Part shown: positions 1 through 8,948 of the stretch, in pieces
How positions within the stretch are numbered: the first letter of the stretch is position 1
How the letters are laid out: each line of letters starts with the position of its first letter
DNA from: Anaerolinea sp.
Lineage (GTDB): Bacteria; Chloroflexota; Anaerolineae; Anaerolineales; Anaerolineaceae
DNA: 9,840 nt
Assembly (NCBI GenBank): GCA_013824385.1
Contig: PNNU01000090.1
Coordinates: 1-9,840 of the forward strand
Reading direction: 5' to 3'
Position numbers and translations under genes: made by a program
Notes under the pieces: generated by a model
What the model was told of the DNA's origin: nothing
What the model saw: the letters and a program-made list of their open reading frames with translations, nothing else
The model's database searches: none

Positions 1-643
1 GCGCGCTCCAGGTTTTGATTTTGGTTTTCAGGTTAAGTCCCAGTGTGCTTTGGAATAATTCTGTTGCTTCAGATACCCAGGTTGTCTGGTTTTTAAGCGC
101 TTCTTTTTGTGTCTCGGAAGGTGCAAGCAGAGCAAACAAAATGTCACGAGCCGATTCAACTTTGAGCAGCGCCTGGAGGTTAGGCCAGCCTGCTCCGCCG
201 CCAGTGGCATCGATGACGGCAAAACTGGGATTGGGATTGTCTTTAAAGATCCGGCGGATTTCTGTGGCATAATCAGCCCGAGCTTTGAGACATAGACTGA
301 GAAATTCATCGCCATCGCCCTCTGGAAAGACAGAGCCGCAAGCGCCATAGATGGCAAAGGGGTCTCGTTGTTTTTCCTCATCCGTGACTGGCGCTTTGGC
401 GGGAACATAAACCAGAATGCCCTCGACCGATGGATTTGGTTGACCAAATTCACTTAACACTTCCAAAGCGGAAAATCGACTGGTGATACTGCTTTCGGAT
501 GCGTCAATCACCCGGATTTTTTCATTCTGCAATCCCAAACTGATTTCCCGATAACGCAGGTCGGGATCATAAACCACCAAAACCCCATGTTGTTTGAGAC
601 GTGGTAAAAAGATTTCATTTTGGATGAAGGTTTTAATCTTCAT
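1..643 (-). CDS. pglZ: BREX phosphatase-family protein PglZ, N-terminal part (runs off left edge)
   Basis: I translated the minus strand from ATG at 643-641; the frame stays open to the window edge and gives residues 1-214 of a longer protein. PglZ proteins are usually about 800-900 aa, with an alkaline-phosphatase-like core after the N-terminal region, so the metal-binding catalytic part is not visible here. Visible segments include VLVVYDPDLRYREI (21-34), a hydrophobic strand ILVYVP (76-81) followed by an RDPF segment (93-96), a Gly/Asp-rich stretch FPEGDGDEFLSLC (106-118), and FAVIDATGGGAGWP (141-154). I recognise this as the N-terminal region of one PglZ branch; it does not look like the E. 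coli type 1 N-terminus as I remember it. Its place directly after pglX is where pglZ belongs in BREX operons. The start overlaps the pglX stop by 11 nt and has an AAGGG Shine-Dalgarno 7 nt upstream, which suggests translational coupling. PglZ is needed for BREX methylation and defence in studied systems; its enzymatic substrate is not settled. Confidence 0.87.
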   Translation of the reverse strand, partial: MKIKTFIQNEIFLPRLKQHGVLVVYDPDLRYREISLGLQNEKIRVIDASESSITSRFSALEVLSEFGQPNPSVEGILVYVPAKAPVTDEEKQRDPFAIYGACGSVFPEGDGDEFLSLCLKARADYATEIRRIFKDNPNPSFAVIDATGGGAGWPNLQALLKVESARDILFALLAPSETQKEALKNQTTWVSEATELFQSTLGLNLKTKIKTWSA

Positions 644-3600
644 TGAACCACCCTTCTGATTCTTCATCAGATGTTTGTTTCTTGGCTTTTTTCTTTTTGG
701 CGGAAACTGGCGGTTCCACATACAGCGCTTCTAAGTCATGCGCAATCGCCAGAGATTTATCGCTCTTACACTTCTCGCGTACACGATCCGGCCAGATGCT
801 ATAAGCCAGATGCGCCCAGTCGTATTCGCCGGCTTCCAGCTTTTGCCAGGTTTCTTTCAATCGTTTTTGCCAGGGTTTGTGCTGGAACAGTTTCCACAGT
901 GGCGCAGCGGTGATTTCGACCCCGTCGTTGAGGTTGGGTTTCCAGAACTTCGCCACGCGTAGCAATTCTTCGCGGAAGTCTTTCAATTCGCGCTCGAAAT
1001 CCGTCAGGCGTTCCAGCTCTTTTTCATCGGCAGCTGAGCGACCCTTCTTCAGACGCAACCGAGCGGCTTCATCCGATACTTGCTTTAGCTTGGGATCGAC
1101 AAAGTCGTTCACGCAGGTATAGAGCGTTTGATCATTCAGACGATGATAGTACAGCCAAAGGGTGTAAGAGCACGAAGGAGTGGAAAGTGGCCAGTAAATG
1201 GGGGCGGCACGACGACTTTTGGAGTAACGTTGTAGATGATTGGCAAAGAATAAGGTAGGTTTTCGACAATATTCTCGCAAAGAACGCACACCTAAGATCT
1301 GGCACGTTTCCTGTTCAATTTTTTCGGCATTGTCTTTCCAAATAATATATAAAATATCCTGCAGTTGGCGTTCTATGTCATTAACAAACCCTTCAGAATC
1401 GACCAAAACACCAGACCATGCAACTTGAAGATCGTACTCATGAGGCAAAGATTGTGGGGTAACAGGCATTCCCTGACTATTTTGAAGCATACCTGGTGGA
1501 CAAATAGGTAAAGGAGAAAAAAAGTCTTCTAAACACTTGATCTCGTTGATTTTATTGATATCTAAACGATAATCCCACCGGCCATAAATACACCCAACAA
1601 GCCAAGCAAATAACTGCTTTACTTCATTTTCAAAATCAATATGATCAACAACCTTTTCCGAGAGAAGTATATTGATAATTGAATTAAGATTTGTTTCAAG
1701 CGTATGGCATATTAGCTCTATCTTTCTGTCAGCAATAAAAACTTTTTTTGTTAGTTGACGTTTTCCACCGTATTTCTCTACAGCGATCCTCTTTATAGCA
1801 TCTTCATCTAAAACATATAATCTGGTAACCTCAGAGGTGCACGTAGTATTAGATGGATATTCGGTTGGATAAAAACCAACCAATTGATTCAGATTGTCTG
1901 ACTTGTTAAGCCCAAACACAGTTGATGCAACATAATCGTCAAACAATTTGAATGTCTCAATAATATTTTGAATGGCATTAAATTTTTGTTTTGAAGCGAG
2001 CCAATACCCATCATGTAATGACGTTGGTATACCATTTTGAAGTATTCGCGTTGTCGTAAAGTATCTCGTTGTCTCGTCGCCACAAAACAATGACCTGGCA
2101 ATTTGAACTATAGATTTCGCATCTTCAATTAGGCTTTCGGGAATGGTAGGTAACGGATGGGGAAGATCTTCAATTAATCCAGTTCTATAGAGCTTGGCTG
2201 CACTACCCGAAAACGCTGTATCACCAGAGCCAACAAATCCTTCTACAATCATCTTAAATGTTCTTGTATAAGAACCTATTAAGTATCCAAGTTCATCCGT
2301 TTTACTGGCAAGAAAAATAGATTGGCCCGCTCCTCCAAATGACGTATCTTTTTGTAGTATTCTTGGGCTAAAATCACTTGTTGTTCTTCTAGGATAAGTA
2401 ATACCACTCCTAAATAGAAAATCTCGTCCTTGCGGTCGTGAAAGCAAATTCCCATTTTCATCGAAATAATTAATTATTTCTAACCCATTATTTTCCCACA
2501 TTAGGACTAAATGAACATCATCGTAGAATGGAGCGTATTCACCTCCTTTTGCGTATGGAACCCACTTCTTCCCAATCCCGATATTGTTAATTGGTACTTC
2601 CCAATATGCTGCAAGGAATCTAAAATCATCACCAGTATCTGGGCCACGTCGAGATATACCACCTGTTCCTTTAATCCCAGATTTTTCTGAAATTTTCTTG
2701 AGAACTGGTCTGGGTAACCAATAACAAAGAACCAAATTTGGCATTTTTAGAAAATCTTCTATTGGTAATGAATAGATTTTTAGATTAACAATTTCATTGG
2801 GTTTGTTGAAATATACTTCAATAGCAGATTGTTTTTCTAATGTCTCTAAGAGGCTAATAAAAAAGGCTTCATTCGTATGTTTTGAATCATTACTAATAAT
2901 ATATGCAGCAACTTCTACTAAAGCCTCATCCAATATTCCAAAACCCAAGTCTAATAAGATGTTAAGGAAACTTTTTTGACCTAGGAGGTATTGCATTCGC
3001 CAATGACCTAATGTGTCATTGGCTATAAAATTCCGATTAGTCAATGCACCAATCTTTCCCCCTTGACATAAAATTAATTCTGCTCTTTCCACAAAAGCCA
3101 TTCCAATATCGAGTGTGCGTGCAGAATATTTGTCGAATAATATATGTTTGCAACTTACCGTAATTTCCCCAAAAGGTGGATTCATTACAACCACATCATA
3201 TCTTTTACGACATAAATTAATAAATTCAAAACCTTGTGTCGTATCTCCAGCGAACATCTTACGACGATACCCACCACCATTTTCAGCCTGTTCTGCGTAT
3301 TCACGTAGTGCAGCTAAGACAAGATCCTCAACTCGGTCGAAGAAGTCTTGGTCTTTGCCTGCAAGCAACTTCACAAATTGCTCTTGGGGTGGTTCGTTTA
3401 ACCCAAATTCCAATACTCGAAACAGAGGAGATTTTTCTTCTGATTCCTTACGAGCGTTATCTATCGCTTCTCGAAGAGACTCCTCAATTTGTATAAGACT
3501 TCCAGCATCACCGGCCAATTCCATTTCGTGCCACATAGTGCGAACCAGCTTCGTCAACGCATCCACCATCTGCGGAGTGGCACGCACTTTTTGACCGGCG

Positions 3601-5312
3601 GGCACATGCCAGGCTTTGTGCATCAACGTTACCAGTCCATCGCCGCGCAGCGTGCCTAAAAATTCCTCCAGCATCTGTCGGTCGCCGGGCATGGGTTCGG
3701 CGCACACCACGTTGGAGCTGCAAATTTGCGGTCGTTCGCTGGGGCGCAGCCCTTGCGTCTGCCAGCTCTTCTGAGCGCGCAGCCACAAGCTCAACCCGGC
3801 AATCTGCACCGCGCGCGGGTCGATATCTACGCCGTGAACATTGCGCTCGATGATCAGACGCGGCACATCCTTCAGGTAAGATTTTTGATCTGGGTAGGTT
3901 TTATGCAGCGAATCCAGATCTGCCAATCGCTGCAAGGCGTCTTCGCCCAGTCGTTCTTCCAGCTCCCAGGCTTCGGCGTAAATCTGCTCAAAGAGGTCAA
4001 AAGCGTACAACCCAAAATGCATCGAACCGCAGGCAGGGTCGAGCATCTTGATCTCACGTGGGTCCTTCAACGGGCGGTGGGGAATGTACTCGACTTCAAG
4101 GTTCCAGCGCTCACAAATGGCTTGGTACAGATCAAGAATGGTTTTTGCGTCATCACCCTCGGGACCTTCACCAAAATGGTGGTACCTGCGCTGTTCAAAG
4201 AACAGGCAGCAGCGCAATTCATCGAAAGTTCCTTCCCATTTCCCGATTTCGTGATACCGTTTCAATTTCTCGTTGGCCAGGTCGCCGCATTCGATCCCCC
4301 ATTGTTCTCTGGCATAATCGTACCCCCCGGCGGTTAACCCATAGAGGAAAATGGTATACAGGTCGGTGATCTGATCGTTGGGGGGCAGCCACATTTCATG
4401 GGCAAGGTCAGGGTCGGTTTCATGCCGCTGCTCCGGCAAGAACGGTTCAGGAGCTTCCTCTCCTTCTTCCAGGAAAAATGAATGTCTGCGCCGCACCAGG
4501 TAACGGCAGGAATCTTTGAGAACCGTTTCGCCACGAGTCATCTCGTACCAGATGCGCCCGAGGGTATTACCAGTCAGGAACTCCACCACATAGCGTGGTG
4601 TGAAAAACTGGTTGCGCACCGCCAGCTCGCGGCTGTTGCGCGGCGCTTGCGAGGCGTCGCGCATGGCCCTGCGTTCTTCCTTGCTGTTGAAATACTGGTA
4701 AATCCAGCCGATGGTCTCGTCTTCTGACCACAAGGATTCGATTTCCACATCATTAATCAGCTCTAATAGCTTCAGCAGAGCAGCCTCACGGGGAAAGAGC
4801 CTGCCCTGTGGGCTGAAGCGATCAAACAGAACCGGTAGATCTACAGCAATTTCGTCCATTATACTGAATAGATACATCCGGTAGGTTTCACCGGTTTCGC
4901 CTAAGGCACTACCCGCCAGACGTGCATATAATTGACAACCTTTGGATTGGTATCCTTTGGCAATGGATTCTAAAACCAGACCACGCGCTTCGGACATGCG
5001 CAATGCGCACAGCCGGTTGAGGACAGTAAAGGCTTGTTCGCGCACAATGCGATCCAGCACATCCTGGTAAGCTTTCACATCCGCTTTTGGATTTCCTGCC
5101 AGATAGTAATCCAGGGTTTCACGCAATATATGTGCCGTCTCACGCCGACGATCATCCAAAGCAGTTAATCTTTCGATGGGAGTCACTTCTCCACTGGCCG
5201 GATCGAGCCCATATTCATTCTGTAACTGGCGGGTAAATTCTTCAGTTAATAAGGCGCGTGTATCGCTAACAAAGCGTGCCAGGCGGTTGCGGGTGGTTTG
5301 ATCAAATGCCAT
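633..5312 (-). CDS. pglX: BREX adenine-specific DNA methyltransferase PglX (large form, 1559 aa)
   Basis: PglX is the N6-adenine methyltransferase that marks host DNA in BREX and is also needed for phage exclusion. The N-terminal 230 residues are helical. A QFFTPRYVVEFL segment (235-246), typical of the region before the SAM-binding motif in gamma-class N6A enzymes, is followed by about 180 residues of extra sequence. Motif I (SAM binding) is LDPACGSMHFG at 424-434, followed by an acidic VHGVDIDP strand (492-499, motif II-like). Motif IV, the catalytic motif, is VVVMNPPFGE at 707-716. Residues about 850-1350 would be the target-recognition region. A conserved-looking C-terminal helical part (about 1400-1530) ends in a Lys-rich then acidic tail (1539-1559). 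The length exceeds the roughly 1200 aa of E. coli-type PglX. ATG 5312 is 6 nt after the brxC stop and has AAAGGA 10 nt upstream. The middle of the gene (about 1260-3200) is much more AT-rich than the rest, yet there is no frameshift or stop. The alternative, a type IIG restriction-modification enzyme, is unlikely given the neighbours and no visible nuclease motif. Confidence 0.93.
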   Translation of the reverse strand: MAFDQTTRNRLARFVSDTRALLTEEFTRQLQNEYGLDPASGEVTPIERLTALDDRRRETAHILRETLDYYLAGNPKADVKAYQDVLDRIVREQAFTVLNRLCALRMSEARGLVLESIAKGYQSKGCQLYARLAGSALGETGETYRMYLFSIMDEIAVDLPVLFDRFSPQGRLFPREAALLKLLELINDVEIESLWSEDETIGWIYQYFNSKEERRAMRDASQAPRNSRELAVRNQFFTPRYVVEFLTGNTLGRIWYEMTRGETVLKDSCRYLVRRRHSFFLEEGEEAPEPFLPEQRHETDPDLAHEMWLPPNDQITDLYTIFLYGLTAGGYDYAREQWGIECGDLANEKLKRYHEIGKWEGTFDELRCCLFFEQRRYHHFGEGPEGDDAKTILDLYQAICERWNLEVEYIPHRPLKDPREIKMLDPACGSMHFGLYAFDLFEQIYAEAWELEERLGEDALQRLADLDSLHKTYPDQKSYLKDVPRLIIERNVHGVDIDPRAVQIAGLSLWLRAQKSWQTQGLRPSERPQICSSNVVCAEPMPGDRQMLEEFLGTLRGDGLVTLMHKAWHVPAGQKVRATPQMVDALTKLVRTMWHEMELAGDAGSLIQIEESLREAIDNARKESEEKSPLFRVLEFGLNEPPQEQFVKLLAGKDQDFFDRVEDLVLAALREYAEQAENGGGYRRKMFAGDTTQGFEFINLCRKRYDVVVMNPPFGEITVSCKHILFDKYSARTLDIGMAFVERAELILCQGGKIGALTNRNFIANDTLGHWRMQYLLGQKSFLNILLDLGFGILDEALVEVAAYIISNDSKHTNEAFFISLLETLEKQSAIEVYFNKPNEIVNLKIYSLPIEDFLKMPNLVLCYWLPRPVLKKISEKSGIKGTGGISRRGPDTGDDFRFLAAYWEVPINNIGIGKKWVPYAKGGEYAPFYDDVHLVLMWENNGLEIINYFDENGNLLSRPQGRDFLFRSGITYPRRTTSDFSPRILQKDTSFGGAGQSIFLASKTDELGYLIGSYTRTFKMIVEGFVGSGDTAFSGSAAKLYRTGLIEDLPHPLPTIPESLIEDAKSIVQIARSLFCGDETTRYFTTTRILQNGIPTSLHDGYWLASKQKFNAIQNIIETFKLFDDYVASTVFGLNKSDNLNQLVGFYPTEYPSNTTCTSEVTRLYVLDEDAIKRIAVEKYGGKRQLTKKVFIADRKIELICHTLETNLNSIINILLSEKVVDHIDFENEVKQLFAWLVGCIYGRWDYRLDINKINEIKCLEDFFSPLPICPPGMLQNSQGMPVTPQSLPHEYDLQVAWSGVLVDSEGFVNDIERQLQDILYIIWKDNAEKIEQETCQILGVRSLREYCRKPTLFFANHLQRYSKSRRAAPIYWPLSTPSCSYTLWLYYHRLNDQTLYTCVNDFVDPKLKQVSDEAARLRLKKGRSAADEKELERLTDFERELKDFREELLRVAKFWKPNLNDGVEITAAPLWKLFQHKPWQKRLKETWQKLEAGEYDWAHLAYSIWPDRVREKCKSDKSLAIAHDLEALYVEPPVSAKKKKAKKQTSDEESEGWFNED
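651..655 (-). promoter_or_regulatory. Ribosome binding site of pglZ
   Basis: The minus strand reads AAGGG at 655-651, 7 nt before ATG 643. It lies inside the last codons of pglX, which stops at 635-633. This supports ATG 643 as the pglZ start and coupling to pglX translation. Confidence 0.65.
1260..3200 (-). other. AT-rich block inside pglX spanning motif IV and the presumed target-recognition region
   Basis: Hand counts of 60-base lines give G+C of 20/60 (1321-1380), 19/60 (1681-1740), 18/60 (2881-2940) and 21/60 (3121-3180) inside the block. Lines outside it give 29/60 (1201-1260), 31/60 (961-1020), 29/60 (3241-3300), 30/60 (3961-4020) and 35/60 (3601-3660). The block covers about residues 700-1350 of PglX, so it starts just before the catalytic NPPF motif at 711. 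The boundaries are approximate. Codon choice inside also shifts to A/T-ending codons. Replacement of this module by recombination with a different allele is the simplest reading. Confidence 0.75.
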
Positions 5313-5318
5313 AATGGA

Positions 5319-8300
5319 TCAGTCCTTTAGCTCGATCGTTACTTCAATATCGTTATACAGTGCCAATTCAGTCTTTAATGTCTGGAGTTGTTGGATCAAG
5401 GCATCCAATTGGCTGCTGCTGGTCACCCGGGTAGGAAAGTTTAAAGCGCGCGTAATCCGGCTGCGCCCCTCACGGACAGCCTGTTCCTTCTCTTCTTTCA
5501 AGCGCGCCAACTGGCGTTCGTGCCCGACTTCTTCGATTCTTTTTCGGATATTACTGACGCGGGATTGGATAGTATATTCCTGACCCAAGAGCTGCTTCAA
5601 CCCGGCCAGGTCCTTGGTCACATCGATTGCCAGTGCTTCCAATTGGGCCAGAATCTGAGATTGTTCTTCATGAGTCAATTCAATCCATTCAAACAAACTC
5701 GGCAGGTCTTGCTGGGCTGCTTTAATCGTGTTCTTCTGCGCTTCCATCATCTGAACCACCGCATCTCGCAGGTGGGTTTTGATTGATGTCAGGGTGGAAC
5801 TTAAATCGGCGCTGTGTTGGTAGAAATTTTCTTGTCCGAGGCGCTCGCCGATTTGCGATAGGGCTTCCTCAACGTCTTCTTTTAGTTGGCCGGGAATTCC
5901 CGAATCCGGGAGCGATTTAATCTCTTTCCAATGCTCACGCAGATCACGAATTGTAGTTTCTAGTCCGTTCTTAAGCGCCAGGGTTACATCGGCCGCCCAC
6001 TTCAGGCCGGTATAGAGAGCGGATTCTTCGCTCCCCAACCGCTGCGGAACATCCGAAGCGTCCGTTTCCAATATCTCTGCCAGATCTTTATTCAGTTCGC
6101 GTATTCGATCAACGCCCGGCAATCCCAGGTTTTCCAATTTTGAAACTAACGGACCATATTTCAGTTGTAGTTGTGGAAAATGTTTTGCCGCCGATTTGCT
6201 GATTTCCTGTTCCAGAGGAATGGCGGTTTCACCGGTCAGATCGGTCAGCCGTTGTGCGGCGCGCGCAAGCAAATCGGGCGGGAGCTGGCCGTCTCGAAGC
6301 GATATTCCCACCGTTTTGAATGAATTATTGGTGCGCAGTCCCTCGATTGCCTGTTGCCCATTTACTTTAATTTCTCGCCCGGATATCTTGAGTTTAACCT
6401 CTCCGTTGACCAATAAAGCTGCCACCAGATAACGTAATGTATCCGGAGACCAGCCAAATGGCGCATCGGTAAAATGATCTGTCAGACGTTTGCCATCTAC
6501 GGATCCATTGCGGTCGATGTAGTCTCGGATGCTGATCAATGCTTTGTGATTGGTGTTGATTCGTGGGGTCCCTCCAACCACTTGCACAAGTGATAGTGGA
6601 TCAATATTCGAATCAACCGCCTTTAAATTGCCGGCTTTCAGGAACTTTTCTGCGATATTCGTGTCAGCGCGTACGGGAGCTTCATTGTAGCGATCAAAGA
6701 CCTGTTCGGCGACTGTACCCAAATGTTTCTTCGCAGACTCAACAAGATCATGATCCAGGCTGTCTGCGGCAGTTACTTGCCCGCGAAATATAAAGGATCC
6801 CTGGCTTAAACAATTCTTAAGTAAATGCTCCAGGTCACCCGTTAATATATTCGCGCGATCCGTCTGGGCAGAGCAATATTCTTTAACTTCCTGGTCTGGG
6901 TCATTACGGTAGCGCTGGACGATTTCGCGACTGCGGTAAATCTCGGACACCAGATCATTGATCTCACTTGCTGTCCTGCCCAATAAAAAGATGGTGTATT
7001 GCGAGCTGCGCTGACGAGATTCGTCTACCCAGCGAGTGCGGGTGGCTTCATAATCTTCAGGAGCTACAAACTCCACCACCGTTTGAATCGTTTCCTTCTC
7101 ACCAGCAAGATTAGCCAGGATGGACCCGGTGGATGATTTTAATCCAGAGGTTACCGAAAGGGTGTTGTGCAACCGGACGGAGGGGAGTGGGCTAAACACC
7201 TCTCGCAACCCCTCATTTTGAATCCGCCGGGTTTCTATCGAACGTAAGGGAATTTGCGCCCGTTCTTGATCGATGTCATTAATCTTTTCACTGAAAAAGC
7301 ACAGGTTACCATCCTTCTCGCCAAAGGGGACAAATCCATCAGAGATTAAATCTTTAATAGCTGCTTCAACCTGGTCGCGGCGAGAGGGCACATCAATCTT
7401 TGGATGGGTCAGGCTGGTAATATTTTGGATCGTGACAGGCATGTTCCCCAGGATTTGAAGAATAGCCACTGTTTTGGCAACTTCCTGATGAACAGGGGAA
7501 TCGGGAAAACGGATAAGGGCTTTGCCAACGGCTTTGTGTATGGATGGGGCGGCGCGGCGAATATCCTTCTCGAGCGCATCATATAATGTGACCGTGGTGG
7601 CAAGCCAACCGGTAGGTTGGTTCGCTACGGGTGGTTGTCCATCAGGTCCCTCAATCAAAATATCCTGAATCACCTTGATGGCTGAGCGTAAACCGATCCC
7701 ACCAGTGGATTTCGCTAATGCACCTAAAAGGTGCAATAAGATATCGAAATGAGCCGGCAGGAATGGGTACAGATTGGTGAATGTAACCTTATCGAAGTCT
7801 GCGTCGTAATATTTGGCGTCTTCGAGCTTGGTATTAAACCGTAATTCCTGGCCATGTTTTTCGAATAAACCGCCGAGGGTCTTTTCCCCTTCGGGCGATT
7901 TTCCCAACAAACGACGATAGCAGATCTCACGAATGTCGCTGGATTCAAGATCAATCTGGATTGGGAAGCGATCTTTAAGTTTATACAATTCAGGGGAGTT
8001 TAATGATGCTCGAGGGTCGTCTTCAGTAAGGGTTTGTTGAGCAGTTCCGAGAATCCATGCTTTCCCGTTTCCAATACTTTTCAAGTTTTTTGCCAGCCCG
8101 TCCAGATTCAAAATCAGATTTGGGCGCGAGCTGACATATTGACCTACTTCATCAATAATGAAAACAATATATTCTTTTCCAGTCGCCTCACGAACGATAT
8201 CGATCATTTCTTTAACACGCTCATTTTCGAAACGAACAAAGTCAGTTGTTTCAGTGTTAAAAGCGCTGGCAGTTTTAAATAATTGCGGATAAAGTTCATG

Positions 8301-8939
8301 TGCTATTTCTGGAATGAGGCTGTCGATCACCAAAGGATCGTTTTGGACTTCCTTCCAAGACACACCAAGATCATTTTGAATTCGATCCGTGAACTCGTCG
8401 TACCGGTTGTCTTTCTTTAATCGTCTTTCAAATGCTGCCACTTTTAAATTGCGTGAATAACCTGCCCACTGCAGCACCTTGTAATAAAGAACTGTCGAAA
8501 CTTCCTCCATTGTTGCACCGGCCAGCATTTCACTTGCCAGATCGAGAAGCACAACCGCTGCTGGGAAGCGATTAGCAATAGTGGACAACAATGCTCGCGT
8601 CTGCGGTTTATTCATGCGGTCCTGTAAATATTTCAAGAACCGCGTTCCTTCGATTTGGGCGCTCTGATCCAACGCCAGACCAAGGTATTTGGTAAAGGAT
8701 GATTTACCAGAACCATAGAAGCCAGAAACCCAGACACCCACCTCATTCTCACCGCCAACGTCCATAGCCTGTTGCATTTTGGTCAGCAACCGCTCAAACT
8801 GATCTTCAATACTTTCAGTCACAATGTATTCGGTGATTTCCGCCTTTAAACGGACTTCCTGTGAAGCAGTATAGGTAATTACCTTTTCGATGTTGCGGTA
8901 AATGTCTTTCGATGGATCGAATAATGATTTGATTTGCAT
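5319..8939 (-). CDS. brxC: BREX P-loop ATPase BrxC (PglY family)
   Basis: BrxC is the large ATPase of BREX. In E. coli it is required for both methylation and defence. The 1206 residues match the usual length of about 1200. Near the N-terminus, numbered from ATG 8939, a Walker A motif GFYGSGKSS lies at 73-81 (Lys79), and a Walker B IVFIIDEVGQYV at 258-269 (Asp263, Glu264). A sensor-like ILGTAQQTL follows at 296-304, and Arg324 in KLKDRFP is an arginine-finger candidate. The middle is a long helical region with winged-helix-like segments (about 800-870). The C-terminus is rich in heptad-like charged helices (about 1080-1190) and probably forms a coiled coil. I chose ATG 8939 over GTG 8945, two codons upstream, because the GAGGA Shine-Dalgarno is 9 nt from the ATG but only 3 nt from the GTG, and because the resulting MQIKSLF start resembles other BrxC N-termini. 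The gene follows brxB after 18 nt and precedes pglX by 6 nt. Only one brxC is visible here, whereas type 5 BREX has two. Confidence 0.95.
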   Translation of the reverse strand: MQIKSLFDPSKDIYRNIEKVITYTASQEVRLKAEITEYIVTESIEDQFERLLTKMQQAMDVGGENEVGVWVSGFYGSGKSSFTKYLGLALDQSAQIEGTRFLKYLQDRMNKPQTRALLSTIANRFPAAVVLLDLASEMLAGATMEEVSTVLYYKVLQWAGYSRNLKVAAFERRLKKDNRYDEFTDRIQNDLGVSWKEVQNDPLVIDSLIPEIAHELYPQLFKTASAFNTETTDFVRFENERVKEMIDIVREATGKEYIVFIIDEVGQYVSSRPNLILNLDGLAKNLKSIGNGKAWILGTAQQTLTEDDPRASLNSPELYKLKDRFPIQIDLESSDIREICYRRLLGKSPEGEKTLGGLFEKHGQELRFNTKLEDAKYYDADFDKVTFTNLYPFLPAHFDILLHLLGALAKSTGGIGLRSAIKVIQDILIEGPDGQPPVANQPTGWLATTVTLYDALEKDIRRAAPSIHKAVGKALIRFPDSPVHQEVAKTVAILQILGNMPVTIQNITSLTHPKIDVPSRRDQVEAAIKDLISDGFVPFGEKDGNLCFFSEKINDIDQERAQIPLRSIETRRIQNEGLREVFSPLPSVRLHNTLSVTSGLKSSTGSILANLAGEKETIQTVVEFVAPEDYEATRTRWVDESRQRSSQYTIFLLGRTASEINDLVSEIYRSREIVQRYRNDPDQEVKEYCSAQTDRANILTGDLEHLLKNCLSQGSFIFRGQVTAADSLDHDLVESAKKHLGTVAEQVFDRYNEAPVRADTNIAEKFLKAGNLKAVDSNIDPLSLVQVVGGTPRINTNHKALISIRDYIDRNGSVDGKRLTDHFTDAPFGWSPDTLRYLVAALLVNGEVKLKISGREIKVNGQQAIEGLRTNNSFKTVGISLRDGQLPPDLLARAAQRLTDLTGETAIPLEQEISKSAAKHFPQLQLKYGPLVSKLENLGLPGVDRIRELNKDLAEILETDASDVPQRLGSEESALYTGLKWAADVTLALKNGLETTIRDLREHWKEIKSLPDSGIPGQLKEDVEEALSQIGERLGQENFYQHSADLSSTLTSIKTHLRDAVVQMMEAQKNTIKAAQQDLPSLFEWIELTHEEQSQILAQLEALAIDVTKDLAGLKQLLGQEYTIQSRVSNIRKRIEEVGHERQLARLKEEKEQAVREGRSRITRALNFPTRVTSSSQLDALIQQLQTLKTELALYNDIEVTIELKD
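5323..5328 (-). promoter_or_regulatory. Ribosome binding site of pglX
   Basis: The minus strand reads AAAGGA at 5328-5323, with a 10-nt spacer to ATG 5312. It lies within the last codons and stop region of brxC (TGA at 5321-5319), so pglX translation is probably coupled to brxC. Confidence 0.65.
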
Positions 8940-8948
8940 AGTCACTGT

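Noticed and set aside
28..453. Minus-strand open frame of 141 codons
   Set aside because: It is in a different frame from pglZ, which covers the same bases with recognisable protein sequence.
1517..1749. A7 and T7 runs in pglX as phase-variation switches
   Set aside because: Runs of 7 A/T in an AT-rich stretch are expected by chance and the frame is intact; kept only as a minor remark.
3115..3594. Plus-strand open frame of 159 codons
   Set aside because: It is antisense to pglX just before motif IV, is low-complexity and Ser/Arg-rich, and has no credible ribosome binding site.
3726..4337. Plus-strand open frame of 203 codons
   Set aside because: It lies fully antisense to the conserved motif I region of pglX, shows no recognisable domain, and the opposite strand is clearly coding.
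8940..8945. GTG 8945 as brxC start
   Set aside because: The Shine-Dalgarno is only 3 nt away; ATG 8939 has normal spacing and a family-like N-terminus.
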